Source: Sedimenticola sp.
GTDB taxonomy: Bacteria > Pseudomonadota > Gammaproteobacteria > Chromatiales > Chromatiaceae
Length of the DNA stretch: 51,361 nucleotides
Direction of reading: 5' to 3'
NCBI GenBank assembly: GCA_026984735.1
Contig: JALSRN010000050.1
Span: forward strand, 1-51,361
Position numbers and translations under genes: made by a program. The notes under the pieces are model-generated. The model made no database searches. It worked only from the letters and a program-made list of their open reading frames with translations, and was not told the DNA's origin. How positions within the stretch are numbered: the stretch's first letter is position 1; each line of letters begins with the position of its first letter. This document shows, in pieces, positions 40,925 to 49,085 of this stretch.

Positions 40925-43900
40925 TCACTGGTACTTCTCCGCCCGCTGGATCCACTTCTCGATCCCCTTCTCGTTCCGGTTCCAGGGAGTGCCGGGATGG
41001 AGGCAGCCGGCGGTGCACTTCTCGGCGGCGCGCACGATGTCCCGATAGCTGCCGCCCCTGGGATCGATCACCACCGCCTTGCCCTCCTCGTTGTAGGCGA
41101 AGACTCCCGGGGCGATGGCGGTGCATTCGTCGCAGGAAGTGCACTCGGGGGTGTCGATCCATACCGGCTCGTAGTCGGGCGCCGCGGCGGCCCCGTTTCC
41201 GCCGTCGTCCGCTCCGTTGCCGGGAACCGGCGACGACGCTAGACGGTCGCCGAGACCGGCGGCGTCGCCCGAAGCGGCGAGGGAGAGCAGGGTGGAGCTG
41301 AGCCGCGCCGCCATCTCCTGCTTGGTGCGCTCCACCAGCGCATCCACGTCCACCTTGTGCAGTTCGCCGGCCAGCCCCTTGAGCTGCCGCCAGAAGGTGC
41401 GCCTCTCCTCGCAGGAGCGCACCATTTCCGCCGAGCAGAGGAGGCGCACCAGCCGGTTCTTGGCGTCGGTGCCCCAGATGTAGGGGTAGCGTCCCTCCCG
41501 CTCCTCCTCCTCCAGGTCGAGAAATTGGTGCAAGGGCACCATCTCCTCTCCCCAGGTCTCCGGCGGCGCCATGCGGAACTGCTTGCGGAAACGGCCTTCG
41601 CTGGCGGCGAAGTCCGCGAAGGTCATGGGCAGCTCCAGCTCGCCCTCCTTGCCGCTGTCGTCCACGTATTTGAGGCGGTAGGCGGGCCAGTCGTTCTCCA
41701 GGGCCGGATTGCCCTCCAGATCCAGGCACTCCTCGATCGTTTCGCCGGCGTCGGGATCGAAGCGCAGCAGAGGGTAGGCGCGCGACTCCACCGCCAGCTT
41801 CGACTGGCGCGCGGAGGCGTCGTCGCCCACGCCGTGCTCCGGCTGGCAGACGGCGTAGACGTTGAACAGCGCCGGGCGGCGGCTGTTGAGGCCGTCGATG
41901 AAGCCCTCCAGAAGGTGGGTGACGTTGCTGATGGCGCCCTGGAGCACGAAGCTGGTGCGGTGGGCGATGCCGATGAGGGAGAGCTCCTTGCGGACCTCGT
42001 TCTTGCCCTTGGTCGCCTTGCCGTAAGGGCTCATGTCCGCCACCTGGCCGATGAAACCGGAGGTGCAGGCCTGGCCGCCGGTGTTGGAATAGACCTGGGT
42101 GTCGAGCACCAGCACCTTCACGGGCATGCCCGAGGCAAGGGCGCGCGAGAGGTTCTGGAAGCCGATGTCGTACATGGCGCCGTCGCCGCCGATGGAGACC
42201 ACGGGCGGGCAGAGCCGCCACTCCTCTTCGTTGAACTGCCGCCAGTGGAAGCGGCGGAAGAAGTCGTCGTGTTCCGCGGGATCGTACCGGCCGGCCAGCT
42301 CCAGCTCGGCCATGCGGATCGCCTTGAAGCCTTCGGCCATCTTGGCCATGTGGCCCTCGAACACCCCCATGGCCACCGAGGGGCTGTCCTGGAAGAGATG
42401 GCTGGTCCAGGGGAAGGGGTAGGGGTTGTAGGGCCAGGTGGAGCCCCATACCGAGGTGCAGCCGGTGGAGTTGACGATGCCCAGGGGCGCGCGGCCCCGG
42501 CGGGTGGGACCCTCCAGATAGCGCCAGCGCAGGTCGCGCAGCCGCTCCAGCACGCCGGTGGCCCATTCCATCCAGTCGCGGTCGAGCGCCGCCCGGTGGT
42601 CCGGGTCCAGGCGCGCCTCCAGGGAGGCGAGGGAGAGATCGCCGGAGGCGGCCTTCGTCGCTCTCTTCAACGCTTCGGTGTCGCTCAGATCCAGCCCTTC
42701 GGTGAGCTTGAGGCGGATGTGGCGCTCCATGCGGGCGATGAGGTCGTCGAGCTTCGCCAAATGGCGCGCCACCCTCGGCTGCATCAGCTTGGTGACGGTG
42801 GCGGTGAAGAGGTGGATCACCGTCTTCTCGCCGCAGCCCAGGCAGGCGCCGTCGCCCGAGACCATCGCCTCGTAGGCCGCCTTGTCCAGCAGCAGGGTCT
42901 CCAGGGCGCCGATCTTCTCGTCCAGGTCGTCGATGCGGCTGTAGGCGTCGGAGGTGGTGGGCAGCTCCAGCCAGAAGGCCCAGTCGCCGCGCAGCCGCGC
43001 AACGGCTTTCTCATCCTGGGGTTCGGCGCGCAGGGCGTCGTCTCCACACACCTCCACGCACTCCATGCAGCCTTTGCAGGTGTAAGGGTTGACGGTGATG
43101 GAGAAGAGGCCGCCGGAGCCCTTCTGCTTCTTCTCGCGGTTCACCCAGTAGGGTTTGGTGACGGCGAAGCGGAAGTCGCCCAGGGCGTCGAGGAAGCGTC
43201 CGAACTCCGCTTCCATGGCCGCCTTCTTCTCCTCGTCCGCCTCCACCTCGGCCAGATGCTCGAGGATGGCCTGGTCGAGAAGCGCCCTCACGTCGGCCTC
43301 TTCGCCGGCTTCGTTCAGGAGTTCCCGGAGGCGCTTCTCCACCCGGCGGGTCTCGCGTCGCAGATGCAGCGTCGGCATGCCGCTCTCCGTCTCCACGTGG
43401 CGGATGGCGGTTTCGAACACCTCGCCGATGGAGTTCACCAGCCCCGGAATGGCGCTGTCGGGACAGACGGTGTAGCAGTCGCCGCAGGCGGTGCAGTTCT
43501 GCGCGATCCAGCGGGGATATTCAAAGCGGATGTTGGTCATGTCGCGGAACAGCCCGGTGGCGGCGGGCATCAGCGAGAGCGCCTGCTGGGGGTCGGCCAG
43601 GTTGTCCGACCCCCTGCCGCCGGTGTAGAAGTGGCCGGTCTGTTCCCAGAAACGGTGAATGTCGGCGATGCCGCCGTCGCCTTCGGGCAGCCGCTTGAGC
43701 ATGAGAGGGAGGATCTCTTTCCGGCCGGGGGCGCGGCCCTCGGGCAGCTCCACGGGGCCGTGGGGAACCTCGCGCACTTCGTCGAAACCGCGCCGCACGA
43801 TGCGCAGGTTGTCTTCCACCACCTTCCTTCCCTTGGCGCCGAACTTGGCTTCGAGCTGCTTTTCGATGGCGGCGAACAGGCGCGTTTCGTCCAGCCCGGC

Positions 43901-45859
43901 CAGCTCCATCACCGGCGAGGCGCGGAAGAAGGCGCCCTGGAAGGCGTTTCCCTGCATGCGCAGCTGCAGTTCGGGGTTGGAGGCCTCTTCGCGGGCGATG
44001 CGGAATCCGTCCACGATGAAGAGGTGGATGTCGTTCTCCACGATGAACCGGCGGGCTCGGGGGGGCAGCGCGGCCCATTGTCGTTCCGGCTCCAGGTTCG
44101 ACTGGATGATGAAGGTGCCCCCCTTCTTGAGCCCGGCCAGCGGATCGGAGTGGGCGAAGACGTTGGGGTCGGGCGACATCACCACGTCCACATAGTGGTA
44201 TTCGCAGTTGAGGGGAATGCGCTCCGGCGCGGCGGCGAGATAGTAGGTGGTGGGCTGACCCTTCTTCTCCGAGCCGTACTTGGGATTGGCGCGGATCTGG
44301 AAACCGAGCAGGTCGTAGAGGGTCATGGCCAGGTTCTTGCCGGTGGTGATGGCGCCCCAGCCCCCCACCGAATGCATGCGCACCGTGATGGAGTTGGGCG
44401 GCATCAGGTCGGGATTCTCGGAACCGCGCAGGGCGTACTCGCCGATCTCCGGATAGGCTTCCAACAGCCGCTGCAGGTGGATCTCCTCCTTGGGAGTGGC
44501 CGGTTCCCGAACGAAGTCGATGCCCAGATAGTAGCGGCGGCGACGCTTGCCCTCGGGCAGCATGTTCTCCACCGCGGCGATGATCCCCTCGGGCTGGAGG
44601 TCGCGGGAGCCGAGACCGTAGACGCCCGAGTAGAGGGGCGGCATGTCGGAAAGCTTCCGGTAGCTCTCGTATCCGGGCCATGGTTTCTCTTCCCCGGCCT
44701 GTCCGTTCTCCAGGCACTTGCCCAGGGCGGCGCGCACTTCGCGCATCAGCGGCAGGTCCTCCGCCAGAGGCTGGTCGGTGCGCTCCAGCACCGCCACCCC
44801 CTTCTTACCCTTGAGCAGCGGGCCCAGCAGGTCGCCGGGAAAGGGGCGGAAGAGGGTGACGTCCACCACTCCCACCCGCAATCCGCGGCTGTCGTGCAGA
44901 TACTCGGCCACCGCCACCGCCTGGACGATCATGGAGCCCATGCCGACGATGAGATAGTCGGCCTTTTCCGCGTGCCAGGCCTGGAGGCGGCCGTACTGCC
45001 GTCCGGTGAGCTGAGCATACTCCGCCATCACGCGGTCGGCGAGTTCGGGAATGTGCTCGTAGAAATAGGGACGCTGGGCGGCGGTGGTCTGCATGTAGGC
45101 GTCCTGGTTCTGCACGCCGCCCGAGAGCAAGGGGCGGTCCACGTCCCAGAGGGCGGGCACCCGGCGCCGGGTTTCGCCGAAGAGCAGCTTCTGCGCGGGA
45201 GTGGGAGAGTCGATCTCGTCTTCGGGGCGACCCAGGAACGCTTCGATGAGCTCCTTTTCCGGAACCCGGATGGGCTCGATGAGATGGGTGGTGAGAAAAC
45301 CGTCCTGGGCGGCGATGGCCGGGGTGAGCGAGAGTTCGGCCAGTTTGCGGGCGATGAGATTGAGGTCCGCGGCGCCCTGGGCGTCGCGGGCGAAGAACTG
45401 GATGAAACCGGTGTCGTCCACGCAATGGAAGTCGTCGTGGCCACAGTGGACGTTGAGGCTGGCCTTGGTGATGGCGCGGCAGCCCATGTTGAGCACATAG
45501 GGGAGGCGCTTGCCGGCGGCGGCGTAGAGCGACTCGTGCATGAAGGCCACTCCCTGGGCGGAGGAGAAATTGGTGGCGCGCAGGCCGGTCATGGCGATGC
45601 CGGCCGTGACCGCGGCCGCGGCGTGCTCCGACTCGGGTTCGATGAAGATGAGCGGCCGCCCGGCGCGGTTGATGTGGCCCTTGGCCGCCTCTTCGGCCCA
45701 GTATTCCCCCATCTGGGTGGAGGGGGTGATGGGGTAGGCGCCGGCGGCGTCCGAGGCCTCGCGCTCGCACAGGATGACGGCGGTGTTGCCGTCCAGGGCC
45801 ATGGGTTTGCCGGGATACTTCGGCGCGGCCGTGCCGTTTTTACGTTTGCGGAAGTTCAT
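40925..45859 (-). CDS. nifJ: pyruvate:ferredoxin oxidoreductase, extended form
   Basis: 1644 residues; ordinary NifJ has about 1170-1200. It interconverts pyruvate + CoA and acetyl-CoA + CO2 + reduced ferredoxin. Order: pyruvate-binding domain I (CEREASDAAGAYPITPSTQMGEYWAE), domain II, gamma domain (MHSVGGWGAITTGKNLA), ferredoxin motifs at about 788 (CTACGDCYTVCP) and 927 (CKGCMECVEVC), the proximal-cluster motif CLGCGE near 1000, TGCTSVWGS, and the TPP site GDGAMYDIGFQN near 1222. Extra parts: a charged helical insert between the two ferredoxin motifs, another after CLGCGE, a long C-terminal addition and a separate ferredoxin-like domain from about 1571 (CTSCDEC ... CTAGC). Lies between rnfB and rnfC, so its ferredoxin should serve Rnf directly. 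Confidence 0.95.
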   Translation of the reverse strand: MNFRKRKNGTAAPKYPGKPMALDGNTAVILCEREASDAAGAYPITPSTQMGEYWAEEAAKGHINRAGRPLIFIEPESEHAAAAVTAGIAMTGLRATNFSSAQGVAFMHESLYAAAGKRLPYVLNMGCRAITKASLNVHCGHDDFHCVDDTGFIQFFARDAQGAADLNLIARKLAELSLTPAIAAQDGFLTTHLIEPIRVPEKELIEAFLGRPEDEIDSPTPAQKLLFGETRRRVPALWDVDRPLLSGGVQNQDAYMQTTAAQRPYFYEHIPELADRVMAEYAQLTGRQYGRLQAWHAEKADYLIVGMGSMIVQAVAVAEYLHDSRGLRVGVVDVTLFRPFPGDLLGPLLKGKKGVAVLERTDQPLAEDLPLMREVRAALGKCLENGQAGEEKPWPGYESYRKLSDMPPLYSGVYGLGSRDLQPEGIIAAVENMLPEGKRRRRYYLGIDFVREPATPKEEIHLQRLLEAYPEIGEYALRGSENPDLMPPNSITVRMHSVGGWGAITTGKNLAMTLYDLLGFQIRANPKYGSEKKGQPTTYYLAAAPERIPLNCEYHYVDVVMSPDPNVFAHSDPLAGLKKGGTFIIQSNLEPERQWAALPPRARRFIVENDIHLFIVDGFRIAREEASNPELQLRMQGNAFQGAFFRASPVMELAGLDETRLFAAIEKQLEAKFGAKGRKVVEDNLRIVRRGFDEVREVPHGPVELPEGRAPGRKEILPLMLKRLPEGDGGIADIHRFWEQTGHFYTGGRGSDNLADPQQALSLMPAATGLFRDMTNIRFEYPRWIAQNCTACGDCYTVCPDSAIPGLVNSIGEVFETAIRHVETESGMPTLHLRRETRRVEKRLRELLNEAGEEADVRALLDQAILEHLAEVEADEEKKAAMEAEFGRFLDALGDFRFAVTKPYWVNREKKQKGSGGLFSITVNPYTCKGCMECVEVCGDDALRAEPQDEKAVARLRGDWAFWLELPTTSDAYSRIDDLDEKIGALETLLLDKAAYEAMVSGDGACLGCGEKTVIHLFTATVTKLMQPRVARHLAKLDDLIARMERHIRLKLTEGLDLSDTEALKRATKAASGDLSLASLEARLDPDHRAALDRDWMEWATGVLERLRDLRWRYLEGPTRRGRAPLGIVNSTGCTSVWGSTWPYNPYPFPWTSHLFQDSPSVAMGVFEGHMAKMAEGFKAIRMAELELAGRYDPAEHDDFFRRFHWRQFNEEEWRLCPPVVSIGGDGAMYDIGFQNLSRALASGMPVKVLVLDTQVYSNTGGQACTSGFIGQVADMSPYGKATKGKNEVRKELSLIGIAHRTSFVLQGAISNVTHLLEGFIDGLNSRRPALFNVYAVCQPEHGVGDDASARQSKLAVESRAYPLLRFDPDAGETIEECLDLEGNPALENDWPAYRLKYVDDSGKEGELELPMTFADFAASEGRFRKQFRMAPPETWGEEMVPLHQFLDLEEEEREGRYPYIWGTDAKNRLVRLLCSAEMVRSCEERRTFWRQLKGLAGELHKVDVDALVERTKQEMAARLSSTLLSLAASGDAAGLGDRLASSPVPGNGADDGGNGAAAAPDYEPVWIDTPECTSCDECTAIAPGVFAYNEEGKAVVIDPRGGSYRDIVRAAEKCTAGCLHPGTPWNRNEKGIEKWIQRAEKYQ

Positions 45860-45892
45860 GGGCTCGTCCTGCGTTTCGTCGTTCGTGAAACC

Positions 45893-46783
45893 TCATACGG
45901 CCACCTTCTCCACCGGCAGCGCCTCTTTGCGCGCGATGCGTTTCGCCGCCCGTCCCTTGCGCGCGCCCTCCTTCTCCAGCCAGACGATGGCGCCCGTGGG
46001 ACAGCGCTGGATGGCCGCGGGCGATGCGAGGTCGTTGAGCCGATAGTCGATGGTCGCCAGGTTGTCGCGGATCTCGATGAGGCCGGGCGCGGCGTCGCGG
46101 GCGCATTTCTCGCAGCCGGTGCAGGCCACTTCGCACAGCCGCTCCGCCTCGTCGCCGTGAAGCAGGTTCTTGCAGGCCACCCAGAGTCGGCGGCTCAGCG
46201 GCTGCAGGGAGAAGAGCTCCTTGGGGCAAGCCTCCACGCAGTCGCCGCAGGCGGTGCAGAGATCGGCATCCACCACCGGCAGGCCCTGGGGATTCATGGC
46301 GATGGCGTCGAAGTCGCAGGCCCGCTCGCAGTCGGCCAGCCCCAGGCAGCCCCAGGCGCAGGCTTTCGGCCCGCCGCCGATGAGGGCCGCGGCGCGGCAC
46401 GACTCCAGCCCCTCGTAGCGGGCCTGCATGCGCGCCACGTGGGCGCCGCCGGCGCAAGCGAGGCGGGCCACGCGCTTCTCCACCGCGCCCGCTTCGACGC
46501 CGAGAAACTCGGCGATCTCCTGAATGGCTTCGGCGGAGCTGACGGTGCACTTCGCCGGCTCGATCTCGCCTTTGACCAGGAGCTCGGCGAAGGGGCGGCA
46601 GCCGGCGGTGCCGCAGGCGCCGCAGTTGGTGGCGGGCAACAGCTCCTCCACCTCGTCGATGCGGGGATCCTCGAAGACCCAGAGCTTGCGGTTGGCGAAG
46701 GCGAGAACGGCCGCCAGCACCACGCCCAGCAGACTCATGAATCCCACGGTGATGCCGATAAGAGAGGAGTCGAGTCCGGTCAT
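45893..46783 (-). CDS. rnfB: Rnf complex subunit RnfB, long multi-cluster form
   Basis: 296 residues from the ATG at 46783 (a TTG at 46798 is in frame but less likely). N-terminal transmembrane helix (LIGITVGFMSLLGVVLAAVLAF), the RnfB cluster domain with C54 in TNCGACGTAGCRPFAE, a further Cys-rich stretch (ESCRAAALIGGGPKACAWGCLGLADCERAC) [20-residue core given by positions 118-150], then CTACGDCVEACP at about 176, CTGCEKC and RCPTGA. E. coli RsxB has about 190 residues; the longer form with extra clusters is typical of Bacteroidetes, Chlorobi and clostridial Rnf. It accepts electrons from ferredoxin. First gene of the operon, 33 bp before nifJ. Confidence 0.93.
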   Translation of the reverse strand: MTGLDSSLIGITVGFMSLLGVVLAAVLAFANRKLWVFEDPRIDEVEELLPATNCGACGTAGCRPFAELLVKGEIEPAKCTVSSAEAIQEIAEFLGVEAGAVEKRVARLACAGGAHVARMQARYEGLESCRAAALIGGGPKACAWGCLGLADCERACDFDAIAMNPQGLPVVDADLCTACGDCVEACPKELFSLQPLSRRLWVACKNLLHGDEAERLCEVACTGCEKCARDAAPGLIEIRDNLATIDYRLNDLASPAAIQRCPTGAIVWLEKEGARKGRAAKRIARKEALPVEKVAV

Positions 46784-46819
46784 GAAGGGGCGCCTCAATA
46801 ACCTTGCTTCCGTTGCCTG

Positions 46820-46848
46820 AATCTAGTCGGCGCCTAATTATTCAGCAA
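46820..46848 (-). promoter_or_regulatory. promoter of the rnfB-nifJ-rnf-ppsA operon
   Basis: On the minus strand TTGCTG (46848-46843) and TAGATT (46825-46820) are separated by exactly 17 bp, a fair sigma-70 match. Transcription would begin near 46812, about 29 bp before the rnfB ATG. The -35 lies within the spacer of the palindrome at 46836-46858, so a bound LysR protein would touch it. Confidence 0.5.
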
Positions 46849-46858
46849 TGAAATAATT
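46836..46858. promoter_or_regulatory. palindrome in the lysR-rnfB intergenic region (candidate LysR site)
   Basis: AATTATT (46836-46842) and AATAATT (46852-46858) are perfect inverted arms around nine bases. T-N11-A type symmetry and a position between a lysR gene and its divergent neighbour are what LysR operators show. This 115-bp region is by far the most AT-rich of the window. A TATATT at 46868-46873 may be the lysR -10. Confidence 0.55.
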
Positions 46859-46898
46859 TGAATTTGTTATATTGTAAAAGTAAATAAGGAGAAGATGG

Positions 46899-47876
46899 AT
46901 GGCGAATGCCGGCAAAGGGCGGAGGCAGCTCTACTACAAGCAAAATCGTCTGAAGCAGCTCCGTGCCTTCTGCATGGCGGCGAAGACGGGCAGCATCTCC
47001 CAGGCGGCGGAGCGGCTGTTCCAGAGCCAGCCCACGGTGACGCTGCAGATTCAGGCGCTGGAGCGGGAGATGGGCGTCACCGTCTTCGAACGGCGGGGGC
47101 GTCGGGTGGTGCTCACGCCCGAAGGACGGGTGCTGCACGAGTTGGCGCAGCCGCTGGTGGACGGCATCGAGGGCCTGGAACAGGAATTCCACGCCCGTTT
47201 CGGGCGGTTGGACGGCGGCGAGCTGCACATCGCCGCGGGTGAGTCCACCACCCTCTACATCCTTCCCGACTACATCAAGCGTTTCGCCGAGACCTATCCG
47301 GATGTGGAAATCAAGCTGCACAACGTCACCGGCCGCGACGGCATGGCCATGTTGCGGGCCGATGAGGCGGACCTGGCGGTGGGTTCCATGCTCGACATTC
47401 CGGACGACATCGTCTACCACCCCACCTTCTCCTACAGCCCGGTGCTCATCACCCCGCTGGACCATCCCCTGGCGAAGAAGAAGCGGGTGACCCTGGAGGA
47501 GATCTGTCCCTACGGCCTGATTCTGCCGCCCCGGCACCTGGCCACCTGGCGTTTCCTCGAGCTGGTGTTCAAGCAGCATGGGCTGGAGTTCCAGGTCTCG
47601 CTGGAGGCGGGGGGCTGGGAGATCATCAAGAAGTATGTGGCGCTGGGGCTGGGCATCTCCATCGTCAGCGGCATCTGTCTCACCGGCAAGGAGCCGTTGG
47701 CGCAGCATCCGTTGGACGAGTGGATTCCCAAACGCTCCTATGGCGTGGTGATACGGCGGGGCAAGTTTCTCAGCCCCCAGGCGCGGGCCTTCATCGACAT
47801 GATCGACCCCCACTTCTTTTCGTTCCAAAAAAAGGAGGCCGCGACGAAGGCGGCCTCAGGCGAGGTTGATGGATGA
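46899..47876 (+). CDS. LysR-family transcriptional regulator, CysB-like
   Basis: 325 residues from the ATG at 46899, with an AAGGAGAAG ribosome site. The winged HTH covers residues 18-75 (LKQLRAFCMAAKTGSISQAAERLFQSQPTVT) [motif positions 18-48]. The effector domain contains AAGESTTLYILPDYIKRFAETYP and GLGISIVSGICL, closest in style to CysB-type regulators. Divergent from rnfB, so control of the Rnf-NifJ operon is the simplest inference; the effector is unknown. The last residues (KKEAATKAASGEVDG) are encoded by a terminator hairpin that serves the opposite strand, so the tail is probably not structured. Confidence 0.92.
   Translation: MANAGKGRRQLYYKQNRLKQLRAFCMAAKTGSISQAAERLFQSQPTVTLQIQALEREMGVTVFERRGRRVVLTPEGRVLHELAQPLVDGIEGLEQEFHARFGRLDGGELHIAAGESTTLYILPDYIKRFAETYPDVEIKLHNVTGRDGMAMLRADEADLAVGSMLDIPDDIVYHPTFSYSPVLITPLDHPLAKKKRVTLEEICPYGLILPPRHLATWRFLELVFKQHGLEFQVSLEAGGWEIIKKYVALGLGISIVSGICLTGKEPLAQHPLDEWIPKRSYGVVIRRGKFLSPQARAFIDMIDPHFFSFQKKEAATKAASGEVDG
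47827..47857 (-). terminator. intrinsic terminator of the DUF302 gene, inside lysR
   Basis: GAGGCCGC (47835-47842) and GCGGCCTC (47850-47857) form a perfect 8-bp stem with a seven-base loop. On the minus strand the stem is followed, after one base, by a run of seven T (complement of A at 47827-47833). It lies 33 bp past the DUF302 stop and within the last coding part of lysR. Confidence 0.85.
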
Positions 47877-47890
47877 TGAGGAGGTGTCGT

Positions 47891-48280
47891 TCAGCTTTTC
47901 AGTTCGTCGATCACTTTTTCGAGCATTCCCTTGGCTTCCGCGGCGACGGCATCGATCTCGGCATCGCCGGCCAAGGCCAGAACGGGGACCGGGTCCATGA
48001 AGCTCACCACCGTTCGTCCGTCGCTTTCATAGAGAACGAAGTTGCACGGCAGCAGCGTGCCGGCGTTGGCGTCGGCGGCGATGACGCGGTCGGCCAGTTT
48101 GGGGTTGCAGGCTCCGTAGATGTGATAGGCGGGAATCTCCTTGCCCATCTTGGCCTTGAAGATGGCCTGGACGTCCACGTCGCTCACCACCCCCAGATGG
48201 TGGGCCATGAGCGCCGACTTCACCTTCTCCAGCGCCTGGTCGAAGGGGAGGTCCAGGGCGACGTTCATTTCGTAGCTCAT
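47891..48280 (-). CDS. DUF302 domain-containing protein
   Basis: 129 residues, no signal peptide or membrane segment. It matches the DUF302 fold by the pattern FDQALEKVKSALMAHHLGVVSDVDVQ at the N-terminus and the CNPKLADRVIAAD plus LLPCNFVLYE middle, where two cysteines are conserved. Function unknown; many such proteins occur in sulfur- and metal-active bacteria. It converges on lysR with its terminator inside that gene, and is divergent from tpx across 176 bp. Confidence 0.9.
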   Translation of the reverse strand: MSYEMNVALDLPFDQALEKVKSALMAHHLGVVSDVDVQAIFKAKMGKEIPAYHIYGACNPKLADRVIAADANAGTLLPCNFVLYESDGRTVVSFMDPVPVLALAGDAEIDAVAAEAKGMLEKVIDELKS

Positions 48281-48364
48281 GTTCTCAATCCTCGTTGTTA
48301 TGCGGCGACAAGCTTTTGCAAAGTATAGGACGAGGCCCCGTTCTCCGCATTGAAAAGCGTCAAC

Positions 48365-48413
48365 ACGGCGGCCGTTCCCGGCGAAGCCGCCGTTCTACGA
48401 GATGGCCTATAAT
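48365..48413 (+). promoter_or_regulatory. tpx promoter region with hairpin
   Basis: A consensus -10 TATAAT stands at 48408-48413, about 44 bp before the tpx ATG. Upstream, ACGGCGGC (48365-48372) and GCCGCCGT (48386-48393) form an 8-bp inverted repeat covering the place where the -35 should be. No -35 hexamer is recognisable, so an activator or repressor site is possible. Confidence 0.5.
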
Positions 48414-48456
48414 CGGCACTCCTTGAACCGACAACCGACAACGAGAGGAGAAGAAC

Positions 48457-48957
48457 ATGGCCACCGTCACTTTGCAGGGCACCGAGATGCACACCAGCGG
48501 CGAACTGCCGGCAGTGGGTGCCGAAGCCCCCGACTTCCGCCTCACCGACGGCGAACTCCAGGATCGCAGCCTGAAGGACTACGCCGGCAAGAAGGTGCTG
48601 CTCAACATCGTCCCCAGCCTGGACACCCCCACCTGCGCCGAGTCGGCGCGCAAGTTCAACGAGAAGTTCGCCGGGCGTGACGATGCCGTCTGCCTGGTGG
48701 TCTCCGCCGACCTGCCTTTTGCCCAGGGCCGTTTCTGCTCCACCGAGGGGCTGGAGAACGTGGTGCCTCTCTCCATGATGAAGAGCAAGAACTTCGCCAA
48801 GGACTATGGCGTGCTCATCACCGACGGTCCCCTGGAAGGGCTGGCGGCGAGGGCCATCGTCATCGTGGACGAGAACGGCAAGGTCACCTACACCCAGCTG
48901 GTGAAGGAGATCGCCGACGAGCCCGATTACGACGCGGCGCTCGACGCGCTGGGCTGA
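48457..48957 (+). CDS. tpx: thiol peroxidase (2-Cys peroxiredoxin)
   Basis: 166 residues. Reduces lipid and other hydroperoxides with thioredoxin. The peroxidatic cysteine is C60 in SLDTPTCAES and the resolving one C94 in GRFCSTEGL, the exact numbering seen in E. coli Tpx. NIVPSLDTP and FAKDYGVLI are further signatures. Strong ribosome site (GAGAGGAG). A single-gene unit with its own promoter and terminator. Confidence 0.98.
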   Translation: MATVTLQGTEMHTSGELPAVGAEAPDFRLTDGELQDRSLKDYAGKKVLLNIVPSLDTPTCAESARKFNEKFAGRDDAVCLVVSADLPFAQGRFCSTEGLENVVPLSMMKSKNFAKDYGVLITDGPLEGLAARAIVIVDENGKVTYTQLVKEIADEPDYDAALDALG

Positions 48958-49018
48958 TCTGAGCCGGTGCGGCGCTGCCCGCTGCACTTTCGGACGAGTC
49001 CTTCCATGGAATATGCAG

Positions 49019-49048
49019 GCGCCGGGAACCCCGAGTTTCCGGCGCTTT
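49019..49048 (+). terminator. intrinsic terminator of tpx
   Basis: GCGCCGGGAA (49019-49028) pairs with TTTCCGGCGC (49036-49045) with one G-T pair and a seven-base loop, followed by TTTCATTTG. It begins 61 bp after the tpx stop. Confidence 0.7.
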
Positions 49049-49085
49049 CATTTGCATTGGCTTGAGGATGCCGGAAAGTGACCGG

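Noticed and set aside
41357-46801. An 1814-codon open frame on the plus strand opposite nifJ and rnfB
   Set aside because: It is a high-GC antisense shadow: low-complexity Gly/Ala/Val/His-rich translation with no domain, while the minus strand has complete Fe-S, TPP and pyruvate-binding motifs.
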